Below, one piece after another: positions 35,275 to 47,209 of a DNA stretch of 64,000 nt. The notes beneath the pieces are model-generated. The model was given only the letters and a program-made list of their open reading frames with translations, made no database searches and had not been told where the DNA came from. Origin of the DNA: Hydrangea macrophylla (taxonomy: Eukaryota; Streptophyta; Magnoliopsida; Cornales; Hydrangeaceae). The position numbers were made by a program, and so were the translations under genes. The DNA lies in NCBI GenBank assembly GCA_033977485.1, contig CM066991.1:30501850-30565849 (forward strand), written 5' to 3'. Positions within the stretch are counted from its first letter, which is position 1, and each line of letters opens with the position of its first letter.

Positions 35275-36245
35275 GCGTGCCAGAGGCATGGGCTGATACA
35301 ACGAGTACCAGTCACCGAGATGCAGGTGATAGTAAGGCCATGCACGTTTCGAGGCTGGCCATGGACCTGATTGAAAAAATATACCCACCATCATCGGGCC
35401 AACACTGTTTCATTGGGGTGGCTACTAATTACTTCACAAAATGGGTGGAGGCAGTACCAGCCAAGTCGATGAATCAAGCATACGTAATCAAGTTCATTAA
35501 CGAGCACATAATTCACCGATTCGGGCTTCCAGAAACGATTACAGCGGATTAAGGATCGATCTTCACGGGAGATGAAGTTAAGGTGTTTGCTGAAAGCCGT
35601 GGTATTAAAATCCTTAATTCAACTCCATATTTCTCCCTAAGGAATGTACAGGCCGAGTCATCAAACAAAATAATCAAAGGAATAATAGAGAAGATGGTGG
35701 AAGGCAATCCTAGGGTATGGCATGATTTTTTATCTGAGGCGTTATGGGCATATCGGACATCAAAGAGATAGGCCACAAACATCACTCCATTCATGTTAAC
35801 CTATGGTCATGATGCAATGTTACCTATGGAAGTCATAGTCCGGTCAGCATGACGAGCATTTCAACTCGGTCTTGAATCGGCATAATATACTGAGGCAATG
35901 TTAGCCGAGTTGGAAGAACTCGATGATGTTCGTCTTAAAGCTTTGGACTGCATCAAAGCACAGAAGAATAAGATAACTCGGGCAGACAACAAGAGGGTCA
36001 AGCACAAGTCTTTTGGCGAAGGAGACCTAGTTTGGAAAGCTATATTACCATTAGGAAAAAAAGATGGCCGATATGGAAAATGGTCAGCTAAGTAGGAATG
36101 GCCATAACAAGTCATGTCAGTTATTATGGGTGGAACATATCGGTTAATGCATCTAGATGGTAAAATGCATATAAGACCGATAAACAGAAAGTATTTAAAG
36201 CAATATGTACCATCTCTTTGGGAATCAGCAAAATTGGATGAGTAA
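35268..36245 (+). pseudogene. Element A integrase core and C-terminus, degenerate
   Basis: Fragments in several frames match the integrase core: FIGVATNYFTKWVEAVPAKS and HIIHRFGLPETITAD at 35268-35552, then a TAA; FAESRGIKILNSTPYF with QAESSNKIIKGIIEKM at 35583-35771; and a final DKRVKHKSFGEGDLVWK-like segment to about 36095. The last recognisable pol residues end near 36245. Three or more stops make it non-functional. Confidence 0.82.
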
Positions 36246-36396
36246 AGTCAAAATTTTCCTTCATTGATTTTCAAAAAGAGTGTACATAGTATTAGCCATA
36301 TACACAGCAAAACGGCTATAAAAAATAAATGTATATATACATCATTATTTCTTTGCAAATTTCAATCATAGTTCCTCCCAAGCTTGGTTCAGCAGT

Positions 36397-39300
36397 TCAC
36401 CCAACATCGAGGATGGCTTTTTCAGAGAGAGCAAGGCCAGCATCAGCATTCTTCAAATCCGTGTTGATTTTGGCCAACTCGGTCTCAAGTCTAGCCTTCT
36501 CTTGAACGAGGCGCTCCTTCATAGCCTTGGAGCCTCCATACTGTTTCTTGCAGACCCCCAGATTATCAACTTATGCCTTGCGCACCCTTGATTTTTCTTC
36601 AATATCGGACACATGTTTGGTGGTAACACGATGTTTGTTCAGATAATTTGGGAGCCTCACTTGTAGGTCCCTGAGATTGGACTTCATCTCGTCAGTTATT
36701 TCTAGACAAGACAGTAGAAGGCCCATGGCCGAGTGAAACTCCTCAAAGTCCAGGAGCTGGGAGAGTTTGCGCTGGACCATAGTCCTAAATCATTCCTCAG
36801 GCCTCTGATACTCAGCAGTAGAAGGAGCAGCTCTAGCCTGAGCCATGGTGGGTTCAGCCTGAAGGAGCTGCTTGGATTGAGAAGAGCGAAGAAGGCCTCG
36901 ACCGAAGAGACCGAGCTGAGGTCGGGAATGGGGAGAGAGCTGGAAACCTACAAGAGAAGATCCAATAAGCATAAAGATAATAGAAAAGGCATGCAGGAAT
37001 TAGCAAACGAATGAGCCATGTTACCTGAACAGCAAGGGAACTGGTAGGAGGAATGGCCGGCGGAGGTGGTAGAATGGCAGTTTCTTGCATCGGAGGAGAG
37101 GCCGATGTCTCGGTCTAAGAGCAGCCAGTAGATGGAGGCTCCTCGGTGACTTCTTTCTCAACCAGAATCTCCTCATCAACAAGAGTCCCAGTGTCACCAG
37201 GGTCGATGGGATCATGTTGATCTAATCCCATGGGCCTCTCATCCCCAGTGGCTCCCGATGTATCATCGGCGCCAGCATTGTCAGTGTTAGGTGACAATAA
37301 CTCACTTGCGCCCTTCAAGATGGCCTGCCTGGTGGCCTCATCAAGACTTCTTAGCTAGTAGAGCTCGGCCATCAATTGCTCGTAGGTCATCTGAGGGACG
37401 ACCTCGGTAGGAGTTGCTTGAGAGGAGGCTGCTGCAGGACAAAGAGGTGATGGCGGTGGAGGCTGTCTTTTGGCCTGAGAAGCAGGGGGCTTCATCTGAG
37501 CTAGCCCCATTTTCTTAAACGCAGCGCCACCAGCCCCCTATGGTCACAGAAAAACAAACGTCAACCCTATTTATTGATAAAATATGAGCAAAAAGAATGA
37601 GAGAAATTGTACCTTGCCCATTTTAAGGGTGGCCATGGTGAGATTTCGGCGTTGACGGGTGGATAGGGGGACATCTTCGTCTGACTCCACATCAGTCACG
37701 CCGATGGGGTTTTCTCTTGGAAGGGCCTCTGAACAAAAGGGGATAGAAAAATCAATTAGCGAATTGGAAAGCATAGGGAAATTTAAGAAGGAAATACCTA
37801 AAACTGGTGCTCCAGTCTCAATAACCCAGATGGCCGATGAGTGATCGACCGTTCCCAAATCATGCAGCCCGATATAAGTGACTCTTTCCCAAGGATCCAT
37901 CGTTGGCAATGTCTACTTATTCACCATCGGCAAGGCAATGGCAAAATTGGCCTCAAGCAGCGAAGGAGGCCGACACTCAAAAGGCTTGAGGAACTGTTCA
38001 TAAAGGATTACTGACGAGTAATCAGTCGTTTGCAAGTATTTTCTGTATGCTCTTACTGTTTTTTCCTTGTGTTCCTACTCAAGCACTCTCAAGTGCTACT
38101 TCATATCGGACCGCATGATCTCGGGCACTCTAGGATCAAACTTGAATTTAAAAAACTTTTCAAAAGCAAGAACGGCTTGATAGGTAGTTTTACCTTTGGA
38201 TGTCTGGGCTTTCCTCTTTTGACCTGCAGCCTGAACCAGAGAAGGGTTAGTGGAACGAGAAGGTTTCTCCAAAACAAGAAGAGAAACACATTTAAGTACA
38301 GAAAAAATGGGCTCAACACGCAAGCCGATAGTATTTTGGACCACCAAGTTTCAAACTTAGTGGATGTTGAAGGAAGCTCTTGAAAAGGGAAAAACTCCAA
38401 CACTGCTCGGACAACTCTACTGAAAGATCGGCACTTCTCGACCTTGGCTAGGTCAGAAAGAAGAGACCGCCCTGCCATGGAACGGTTAAAGGTTCAGAAA
38501 GGGGGAATCGGGACTAGTTGCTTTAGCCATAATTATCGGGCAAAACTGGAGCGTTGTAATACTCTACCCCACACTTGTTATTGTGTTGGGGTAAAATAGG
38601 ACTGTACAAAAGATCTAGGCCAACTAAGAAGTTGGCCCAGATTGCTTCGTGTTCTTCTTGCTCAGCCTCAAGAACCTGGCTAGGACCATGGAGAAGGCAG
38701 TTCGGACATCGAGTGTGAGGATGAAAGGGAAGAAATTGTTGGGGTAATCGGTTACCCATATGTTCATGAAAGAACGAGAACAGATGATCAAAAGAAAGGC
38801 CTTTTGGGCCAAATCCAGTGAAATGAAGAGCGAAAGCGGAAGAGTGTTCAGGGAGAGTGGTGGGGTCGAAGTTGTCAACCAGGCTTTTCTCAAGAAAGTA
38901 GGATTGGAGCCAACACTGGAGGAGCCATAGGGGTCCCCCTGAGGTTTTAAAGTTGGAAAAAATGAGCTCGAGGACGCCATGGTAAAGGTGGGAGAGGACG
39001 AGAGGAGCAAGAGCAAGTTTTTGGCCCGAGGCTAAGGCTAGGGCGATGTGATGATACTCTTTGGTAACCCCATAGGAGGCCGAGCAGAAAACAAAATGGT
39101 TCAGCCAGTAGATCAAGAAAGCAACGTGCTCTTGATCAGTGACCTCTCCTTGTCCCATGCTGGCTGAGATAAATTGTCCAAAGGCCATAATTACCCTAGA
39201 TCCCTTGCCCTTATCGGTCTTTGGATGTTCAAAATCTAGAGAAGAAGAAAGGTTGGGGGTAATTTCCTTACCATGAGTAGGAAGACCGGTGAGAAAATAG

Positions 39301-39852
39301 ATGTCTTGAATGGTCGGGCTCATAAGGCCGCAACGGAAGAAAAAATCATTGGTCGAGGTCGACCAGAAGAATAGAGAAGAAAAGAAGAGAGGTTTATCAA
39401 GGAAGAATATCTCTCGGCTAAGCATAATGGCATCATAGTTGTCAAGGGCCCTCCATAGGTCCTTTTTCACCTCCGCCGATCGGTCTACCCAAGAGATCTA
39501 ATCAGCGGATGGAATAGGCCAATTCCTCAAAGGGTTTGAAGGAGCATACTGAGAGCCCCACTCAAAATCAGGAGATTTGTAAAGTAATTCATTGTCTTCT
39601 ATAACTAAGGGGAAATGAGGGTTCTAGAGATGACGGAGGAAAAGAATCAAAGGCAGGACCAAGCCCTGTTGAAGAACCAAAAGAGAGAGGGATTAATACC
39701 TGAGGATTTATTAGCCCAGGAATGGTTTCAAGGGCTTGTTTAACGGCGGTAGCATTAGTGGGTTTGGCCGCCGGCACAGTACCAGTGGCAGCAGGAGAAG
39801 AAGAAGTAGCACCGGCAGTTTGAGAAGCGCTGGTGGCAGAGGAAGAAACCAT
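36397..39852 (-). pseudogene. Antisense plant-mobile-domain-like gene in the 3' region of A
   Basis: A gene lies on the minus strand between pol and the 3' LTR of A. Its N-terminal Ser/Thr/Ala-rich piece starts at ATG 39852. A 315-codon open stretch (39470-38523, open in frame up to 39500) carries the plant mobile domain (aminotransferase-like PMD) pattern: MSPTIQDIYFLTGLP, FLIYWLNHFVFC, YHHIALALASGQKLALAPLV, GGPLWLLQCWLQSYF. It continues through 38478-38101 and 37909-37571 in shifting frames (VLAFEKFFKFKFDPRVP; WVIETGAPVLG) and ends in a charged coiled coil (RLVQEKARLETELAKI) with a stop at 36397-36399. TAG at 39498-39500 and several frameshifts disable it, though introns may explain some shifts. 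Host MAIN/MAIL-type proteins share the domain. Its role in the transposon is unknown. Confidence 0.75.
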
Positions 39853-40140
39853 GGAAATTTGAGAGCAAAAGAAAAATAAAATTTTTAGGGAAAATGTTAA
39901 GGCAAGAAAAAGATAAAGGTGAAGGCATTGTGATGGAGATGGCTTATATAGGAAAAGAGAAGACGGCCATCATGACTTAGGGAACGGGTTCCCAAGAGGC
40001 ACACCTCGATTCTGGAAATGAGACAAGATGAGCCGCTACGATAAGGACACGTGGAGCTCGACGCCGTCAGTTGCAGAGTTGGCATTAAATTCGAATTTCA
40101 AACGTCTCATCAAAATGATTACACAATGTTTGACAAGACG

Positions 40141-40152
40141 TTTGGGGGGCAT
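40141..40152 (+). promoter_or_regulatory. Element A polypurine tract
   Basis: TTTGGGGGGCAT directly before the 3' LTR is the usual plus-strand primer position. Confidence 0.8.
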
Positions 40153-41323
40153 TGTTTACACCCTAATTTGGGATTTCCCAAGGCACATGACAATCACGTG
40201 GCCTGATGATGTCATCGTAGGAGCAAGCGGCAGATGAGCAAGGATTAAGGCCGATCACAGAAAAAAGACCGATATCAGAGCTAGCTGCAGGTAAGGATGG
40301 TACATCTAATATGCTAATGTCAGTGTTAAGACCGAGGATAGGATGATACTGTTTTCTCTAAGAAAACCTCGATCTTAACACGCAAGCCAAGGTTGCAAAG
40401 TAGGTACAACTATAGTCAGAACATCGGTCAAATAAGACCGATGACCAACCAATGAAGGTTCTAAAGTGTTGGGACCGAAAGACAGGTATGAAAGGAAATG
40501 TAATATCGGGCTTGGAAAGTGATTAACAAGTAATCTATGGAACAATTAAAGCTACAAAGGAAACATCGGTTAAACAAGACCGATAGATGCTAGTAGACTT
40601 CCTGCCAAGTATAAGACCGAGATCCATCAACCAATGAGGGTCAAGCTACTCAGAGAAGGAGGCAATCAGTCAAATAGGATATGTTCACAAGGCTTTTGAG
40701 CAGTTAAGCATAGATAAGAATGTGGGCACAGGATATGCTGAGCTGGACGAGAGACGGTTACATAAAGAGAGAACATGGCAAAAATGGGAGTATCAAGCAG
40801 ATAAAGGAGGTTAATCATGGGGTAACGGTGGGGGCAATAACTGATTCATGCCTAGAAATTAGGAACCACTACCCTTTAGCCCCACTAACTCAGACGGTTA
40901 TTCATTCAAGGTCTATAAATAGGGCAGGGTGTTCAACATTTGAAGGGGCTAACACACACACCACCTCTGCCCAGGCAGACTTTATTATATTTTTCCTTAA
41001 AGCATTCCTACTTTTGTTCTTGAGTGATTGGTGAGTTTCATTGTTCTTAAGAGTGATTGTAATCGCTACTTACATTTAGTCAATGAAGATGATGTTCATG
41101 GAGGTGTTCTTGAGTTTTAGTGTTTGATTTGTTTCCTTTTTCAATTTCCATTTGTAATTACTTGCTTGCATCAGAGTAGAGTAAAAACCCATTTCGCTAT
41201 TTTAAGAGCAATTTTAATAATGAGTCGCCCAAATTAGAAGTTTCTTAGGTTATCGCAACCTCTTTTGAGTCCACGTGGACTCTGGCACGCCCAACACTAC
41301 CACACCGATTTTATTTGTAAACA
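40153..41323 (+). repeat. Element A 3' LTR
   Basis: It runs TGTTTACACCCTAATTTGGG to TTATTTGTAAACA, 1171 bp. It differs from the 5' copy at many sites (for example GATGATGTCATCGTAG versus GATAATGTCATCGCAG), so A is much older than B, C or E. The TATA box is near 40914-40921. GTTGG follows at 41324-41328. Confidence 0.93.
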
Positions 41324-41328
41324 GTTGG

Positions 41329-42710
41329 GGAAGTGGCCACATGGCCGAGGGTGAAGAAAATCTCAAGTTGCAAATCCCAACCTCCATGTATAGGCATAAG
41401 TCTCATCATGTATGCACGTGTCTCATGCACACAATCACAAATGTGTGTGAGTATGAGTTACATCACAATCGTGTGCGAGACCGTGTACGAATGCGGTTCC
41501 GTCTTCAATTCTAAATCAAGACTGGGAGGTCAATAGCATGTCGAGAATGCTAGGGCATTCTAACAGTGTCGTCATCATTCACAGAACGATAACGGTTACG
41601 GGTACAGTCTAATGCTTGAACACAAATGATCGGTTACATTATCGACTAAGAGTGCGTCTATGTCTCATTAATATTCGCCAAATAGCTATAGATACCAATT
41701 TGAATGCAACTTGAATCTTAACTAATTGATAGCACATGAACTATACTATTCACATAAATGACTATGTGAATACCTATACAAGTGGCTCTGCTTCGAACCT
41801 TGATAATCAATTCCATATTGATTGAAATGGGGCTCACTACCCATTCAAGTCAATAATTATATAAACGGTAATAGCTACATAAACGGCTACAAGGAAATGG
41901 GTTGGACACATGTCAGGTCCTAATCGCGAGTTCCCAATAACTAGTCTATGGTGACATATGGTAGTCCACAGGTCTAAATATATATAACTCGTATTTCAAA
42001 TTTTAAGGAATTTACGAGTATTACATAGCCTAAATAAAGGTCTATCCGATGAGGGGTATGACAAATGAGCCATGGTCTACTAGGACTAGCATTCAGGCTA
42101 GCACCATATTTAAGAAAACTAAAATAAACTACGTACTAGCGCGAAGGCTAGGTCCATATACACCGGGGGAAAGGGCTTAGCACTGAGGGAGTCGCCAAGA
42201 AGAGAAACCCAACCTCTTTAGGAACCCCATGAAGGAGGTTCAAAGTGGTAAAAACAACATGTATGAGTGTGACTTAGTAAAAGCACTAAAATTTAATGAG
42301 AGCTTCTCCAAGAGAGAATCTTCTCCCATCCCTAAGGTGATAGTGCTTAAGTGTTGATGTTATGGAGGATTCAATCCTGAATGAGACCGAGGAGGATACT
42401 GATGCAGGGTATATTCACAACACATGCACTTAGAAAACTTACCTAACTTAGAACTGTCATGATGCCGCGACCATGGAGATTGTGCTATCCTTTAAACTCT
42501 CATGTGAATTAAAATAGTGCATATCGCCATAAATAGCACAAACCCAAACTGTGAGTCTTACATCGATACTATGTGTATGACTTGTTGAAATCTGGTTAAA
42601 AGGTAAGTTCAAGATGTAGTCCACTATGATCCTTCAGATGAAAATAGTTAACACAAAGTTGGGTTCAAGTCCGAAATGTCACCTACACCCATTGCATAGT
42701 ATAAGCCCTA
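41329..42710. other. Decayed non-coding DNA right of element A
   Basis: No gene is visible. A stretch near 42150-42300 (AAAGGGCTTAGCAC, GAGGGAGTCGCC) reads like an old copia leader, but no frame or boundary can be fixed. Confidence 0.35.
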
Positions 42711-42715
42711 TATGT

Positions 42716-43079
42716 TGTTGGAAAATGGAATAATGGACAACCAGTAGCAAGAGCTGGTTGACCAAACCATGTGGAAGAGCTACTGGCAGAATGTTGTTCT
42801 TGGTGTCGGTAGCATTGCCAGTCGACCGGGTATGGCAATTTGAGGCAGTTTCCTGAAATTCGAACTTACCTGATCGATGAAGATAAGATTGCATAGAATC
42901 CCAGATTTGATAGAGATCCTCCAGATTTTATTTTTGATTTAAAATTGATTATATTGTAACCTTATCTTATCTATTATTCCCATCTTGTCTCTCATTCTCA
43001 CCTTATATTAAAGGGTTGAAGGTCTTGTAAAAATAACAACATGATCAATATAATTTCTCTTTAATCTATAAATTCTACA
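42716..43079 (+). repeat. Miniature copia 5' LTR
   Basis: It starts TGTTGGAAAATGGAATAATG and ends AAATTCTACA. It carries a GTCGACCGGG site near 42822. Confidence 0.88.
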
Positions 43080-43855
43080 TGGTATTAGAGCCACCCTAAG
43101 AAGGGTTTCAAAACATCCACCAGTGGCAGCCTGTTGCCTGCCGGGACTTCCATTTTGCTATTTTTTTATCATTTCAAAATAGGTCACTAAACTAGTTCAT
43201 TTTTCGCTGCTCAGTTGTGCCCGTCCCTTCCGAACTTCGGTGTTCATGTCCATATCCGCCATCAGTTTGAGGGGGAGTGGAAAAGCACTTACATGTGACT
43301 GATGATTTCTGTTAAGCTAGACCAGTACTAGATTGGCTTTGGCTTTAACGGGGACTCTATTGTATAAACTTCGGTTATTTTTCATCTTTATTCTTACCTT
43401 CAGTTTGAGGGGGAATAGGACACCTTGTTGGGCGGCAACATTATTCTGTTTCAAGAAGTGTATTCCTTGCATATTGGTATGAAGGATTATTCCATGCATA
43501 ATACCGGCTACCTTCCACATATACCAAGTTGAAGCATCGACCGCAGCGAGATGCAATTCCTCGTACCTTTATTCTTGTGTCACACGATGTATTATTCCTT
43601 GGGTACATCTCACCTTTCTCCATGTGATCATGGAGCTTTGGATGTTTATATGATGAGACCACTTAAGAGGAGCTGCACGTGGACTGGACCATCCAAAAGG
43701 GGTGGCAAATGGGCAAGAGACTACCTAAAAAGGGGTTGCTACAACATTCTACAAGGTGGAGTTTTAAAGAGGAAAGTAGGGTAGTGATCTTCCATATTCA
43801 GGTTCAAGTTGGACACTTCAAACACGAGTTTCCGTGCAACCAACTTGAGGGGGAA
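43080..43855 (+). other. Miniature copia internal region
   Basis: It contains the primer site and three polypurine-like tracts (43265, 43402, 43846). The short frames present share no motif with gag or pol. It probably arose by internal deletion, joining the leader to repeated 3' ends. Confidence 0.7.
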
Positions 43856-44216
43856 TGTTGAAAAATGGAATAATAGACAACCAGTAGCAAGAGTCGGTTG
43901 ACTAGACAATGTGGAAGAGCTACTGGTAGAATGTTGTTCTTGGTGTCAGTCGACCGGGTAAGGTAGTTTGAGGCAGTTTCCTAAAATTTGAACTTACCAG
44001 ATTTGATGAAGATAAAATTGCACTGAATCCCAGATTTGATTGAGATCTTCTAGATTTTATTTTTGATTTAAAATTGATTATATTGTAATCTTGGAGATAT
44101 GATCCTATCTCTTATTTCCATCTTATCTCTCATTCTCACTTTATATAAAGGCTGAAGGTCTTGTAAAAATAAGAATACGATCAATACAATCTCTCTCTAA
44201 TCTATAAAATTCTACA
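43856..44216 (+). repeat. Miniature copia 3' LTR
   Basis: It starts TGTTGAAAAATGGAATAATA and ends AAATTCTACA, followed by TATGT. Confidence 0.88.
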
Positions 44217-44263
44217 TATGTATATTGGCTTTATGAAATTTTTAGTCTTATATTAGTTTCATT

Positions 44264-45420
44264 AAAAGTGGGGGATTGTTAGAAATTTTAATGAAAATAA
44301 AATAATTATAGTCATAATATTGCTGGGTTATTAATATAGATTTTTGCCTTGAACCTTTGGTGGTTACTACACATTAATCTAGAAATAATAGGCTCTAATT
44401 TACATCTTTATGGTTTGGGGGTTACACCTTTAATGTTTGAGGGTTATAAAGTGTACCTAACTGCTAGTGTGATTACTCTTCTTCATATATATAAGTGGAA
44501 GGGAATATATATGACAAGGCAAAGAATGATCCTAAATAAAGAAAGAAAGTCCTATACATTTTGGTTCTTACTTATCTTTCACAATATTATTACAATACTA
44601 TATATTGACAAGCAATGAATATTGCATATTCATGTGCTAATCAATCCCCAAATCCCTAGTTTTATATGAATTTTGGAATTAATATGATTTAATAATGATG
44701 TCACTCAAATATGTGTAATTAATTGCTTTTACATATTTTATACGCTTAGGTAAAAATGAAGTTGAAATAATACAATAAAATGAAGGAAAGAAGCAGCGAG
44801 CACACATGATTATCTCACATGCTCTTTTGTGCTTATTGGAAATTAACGTTTTTAAATGCCCAACTACCAGTCTTAGAAAAGAACAAAAAAAAAAAAAAAA
44901 AAAAGGAAAACAAAACAACCATGAAGAAAAAAAAAACAAGGAATGCCTTTATAATGACATTTCTACGTATATATGTAACATATAGGAAAACTTTCTTCCT
45001 CTCTCTCTGCAGATTGAAACAGAAGTGATAGTCTGTCAGAACAAAGACTATTGAAGATTGACAAAAATGGCAAGACTTACTTTCATCTCCATGGATTTCC
45101 CTGTTCAAGTGACGAACTCAATGACGAATCTTCATCTTCCTTCGTCTATAAATAATAGCCAAAGGAGGGAAGACACAAGACACACAACCACAGACACAGA
45201 GAGACACAGAAATATATATATATATATATATATTCTCCAAAGCCAAAGTTACCATTTGAGATTTTGATAGTATTCTTAGGAGTGGAAATTTAAGCTTCTC
45301 TTTATTTGATTTTGTTCTAAAAGTTGTAAAGATTTTCTTTTCTGTAATTGATGATTTCAAGTTCAAAAATCTGTAACAAAATCTTGTTCACTGGATTTAC
45401 CAAATTAGTTTTTAAATATT
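44264..45420 (+). mobile_element. Copia 3' remnant: polypurine tract and LTR start
   Basis: AAAAGTGGGGGAT at 44264-44275 followed by TGTTAGAAATTTTAATG looks like a copia polypurine tract plus the LTR start. A TATAAATAAT box is near 45148 and a long (TA)n near 45213. The right end and any partner LTR could not be found, so the extent is approximate. The miniature copia lies about 47 bp upstream, inside what would be the interior of this older element. Confidence 0.4.
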
Positions 45421-46140
45421 TGTTTTCTTGTAGTTCCTTAGTTAATTTGGAGTCGTAAAATATTTATATTGAAGTTTTGATTTCAATACCCAAAGTCTCT
45501 GTAATTATTTTCATCGACTGTATGAAAAAGTAGTTTCCAAATTTTAGAGTTATTAATGTTTTTAGTATTGTTGGTAATTGTAGATCTTCCATAAAATAGT
45601 TTAAAACTCTAAATTTTCAGTTTTTGTAACAAAATTTCATTCACTGTATGATAGAATTTGCAAGTAAATTCTGGACTTGTTTGCTACGTAGTTGTTATAA
45701 TCACCTATTAGAACCCTAAGATTACCCAAAATATCCATATGCCATTCCCAAATTAGGTTAGGATTTGGTTTGGCCTTGCTTGCGCCCTTGGAATTTATCC
45801 ACTATGACCTAGCAAGAAATCAAGGTCAAAGGTTTAATATCTAATTTTGATGTAACATTTCAATTTATTTATGTTTTATTAGTTCATTTGTACTAAAACT
45901 TTGCTATTTTGCAAATTCTACGAATTCGATCCCAACTATTGCTAAATGAAGAAAAAATATATTAATATTAATTTTCGCTCTTACCTTGGTGTTATGACCT
46001 TAATTTTAAGGAAAATTTAGATGAGGGTCCCTAATTAGGGAAATATAGTGGTTTAAGGATAATTAATTATTTCACTTTGATTTAGGTCACTTACTAAATA
46101 AATATCCTAGACAAAATGACAAAATAAAATAAAAAACCCA
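45421..46140. other. AT-rich DNA with no recognisable gene
   Basis: I see no ORF with motifs, no repeat structure and no clear element boundary here. Confidence 0.4.
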
Positions 46141-46489
46141 ACATTACCCTTGTTACATGTGTCACACACCCCAAAAATTCCCAAAAGTAAACACCATGTG
46201 AGTGCACGCGCCCTAGCATTTCTAAAAAAAAATACACGAAGCTTCAAAACGCGTCACTTTTAGTCCTCTCACACGCCACTCACACCGTGTGAGTGCGCAC
46301 ACCATAGTAAAACTTATTTCAAAATTATTTTTTAAGCTTTAAACCTCTGTAACTTTTAATTTACAACTCCAATTTTTTTAAATTCTATACCGTTAGAATC
46401 GTGTCGAGGAGAACTACAAAACTAGTACCATTGTTGATATATTTTGAGCAAAAAAAAAAATTACATGCACTGATTGCTTTGTTCCTTAA

Positions 46490-46910
46490 AAAATTGGTGA
46501 AATTTCACCACTTTAAATGTGGAGAAATTAAAATGGTGAAATTTCACCACTTTGAGCATGTGGTAAACTGTGATGAAATTTATGTGAATTTTCACACAAC
46601 TAAGTGAAATTTTACATGCCTTGACGGCTTTTTCCTCAAAACACTAGTGAAATTTCACCACTTTGAATGTGGAAAATTTTCATAAATATCACAAATTTTG
46701 ACAAATATAATTAAGAGTGGTGATATTTCACCACTTTGAATGTGGAGAAATTTCATAAAATTCACAATAGTGAAATAGTGGTAAAATTTCATCACTTTTG
46801 AAATAGTGGTGAAGTTACATTACTATTTTAAAATGTGCTCAAAATAGTGATGAAATTTCACGACTTTAAAAAATGTGGTGAAACAATGGTGCAATTTCAC
46901 CACTTTTTAA
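46490..46910. repeat. Palindrome cluster GGTGAAATTTCACC
   Basis: At least eight full or partial copies of GTGGTGAAATTTCACCACT occur at irregular spacing, with related single sites such as GAAATAGTGGTGAAGTTAC. The core is a perfect 14-bp dyad without CG. It fills the loop of the foldback element. Confidence 0.85.
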
Positions 46911-47204
46911 GAACAAGGTTGTCAATGTAGGTTAAAAAAAATTTTGTTCAAAATATATCAACAATGATACCTGTTTTGTAGCTCTCGTCGACACGATTCC
47001 AACAGTATAAATTTTGCGAAAAATAGAGTTGTAGATCAAAAGTTATGGAGGTTTAAAGTTTAAAAATTAATTTTGAAATAAGGTTTAATCAGATAAAGCC
47101 ACTCACACGATGTGAGTGGCTAGGCAAGGTGTGGCGCGGGTGGCGCAAGTGGGTCGCGTTTTGTGACTACAATTTTCTTACCATTGCCATTTAAAAACGA
47201 TAGG

Positions 47205-47209
47205 GTGTG
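47205..47209. repeat. Target-site duplication of element E, left copy
   Basis: GTGTG precedes the left LTR and recurs at 56385-56389. Confidence 0.92.

Larger units (their letters stand above)
7294..41323 (+). mobile_element. Element A: Tat-like Ty3/gypsy retrotransposon, decayed and heavily nested
   Basis: Two 1171-bp LTRs with TG...CA ends and a GTTGG duplication bound this element. The 34-kb span includes about 21 kb of younger nested insertions (B, D1, C at 12380-33289); A itself is about 13.1 kb. Order on the plus strand is LTR, primer site, gag, protease, RT, RNase H, a second RNase H, integrase, a long 3' region with an antisense gene, polypurine tract, LTR. The dual RNase H and antisense gene point to the Tat lineage. 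All sense coding is broken by stops and frameshifts, and the LTRs differ at many positions, so A is the oldest member of the nest. Confidence 0.9.
42716..44216 (+). mobile_element. Miniature non-autonomous copia element (TRIM-like)
   Basis: LTRs of 364 bp (42716-43079) and 361 bp (43856-44216) enclose only 776 bp. TATGT is duplicated at 42711-42715 and 44217-44221. A primer site TGGTATTAGAGCC starts right after the left LTR (43080), and a polypurine tract CTTGAGGGGGAA precedes the right one. No gag or pol motif is present. The interior holds two further polypurine-like blocks, AGTTTGAGGGGGAGTGG near 43265 and AGTTTGAGGGGGAATAGG near 43402. The LTRs are visibly diverged (roughly 90 % by eye), with one 12-base block missing from the right copy. 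Confidence 0.85.
46141..47209. mobile_element. Foldback / long inverted-repeat element with palindromic filler
   Basis: The left arm (about 46270-46455: CACTCACACCGTGTGAGTG, then ACCTCTGTAACTTTT, then ATCGTGTCGAGGAGA) is mirrored by the right arm (about 46930-47130: ACTCACACGATGTGAGTGG, GGAGGTTTAAAG, TCGTCGACACGATTCC). The middle is a run of GGTGAAATTTCACC palindromes. No transposase is present. The outer end is split by element E; the sequence after E (56390 to about 56425) probably completes the right end. Superfamily unknown. Confidence 0.65.
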
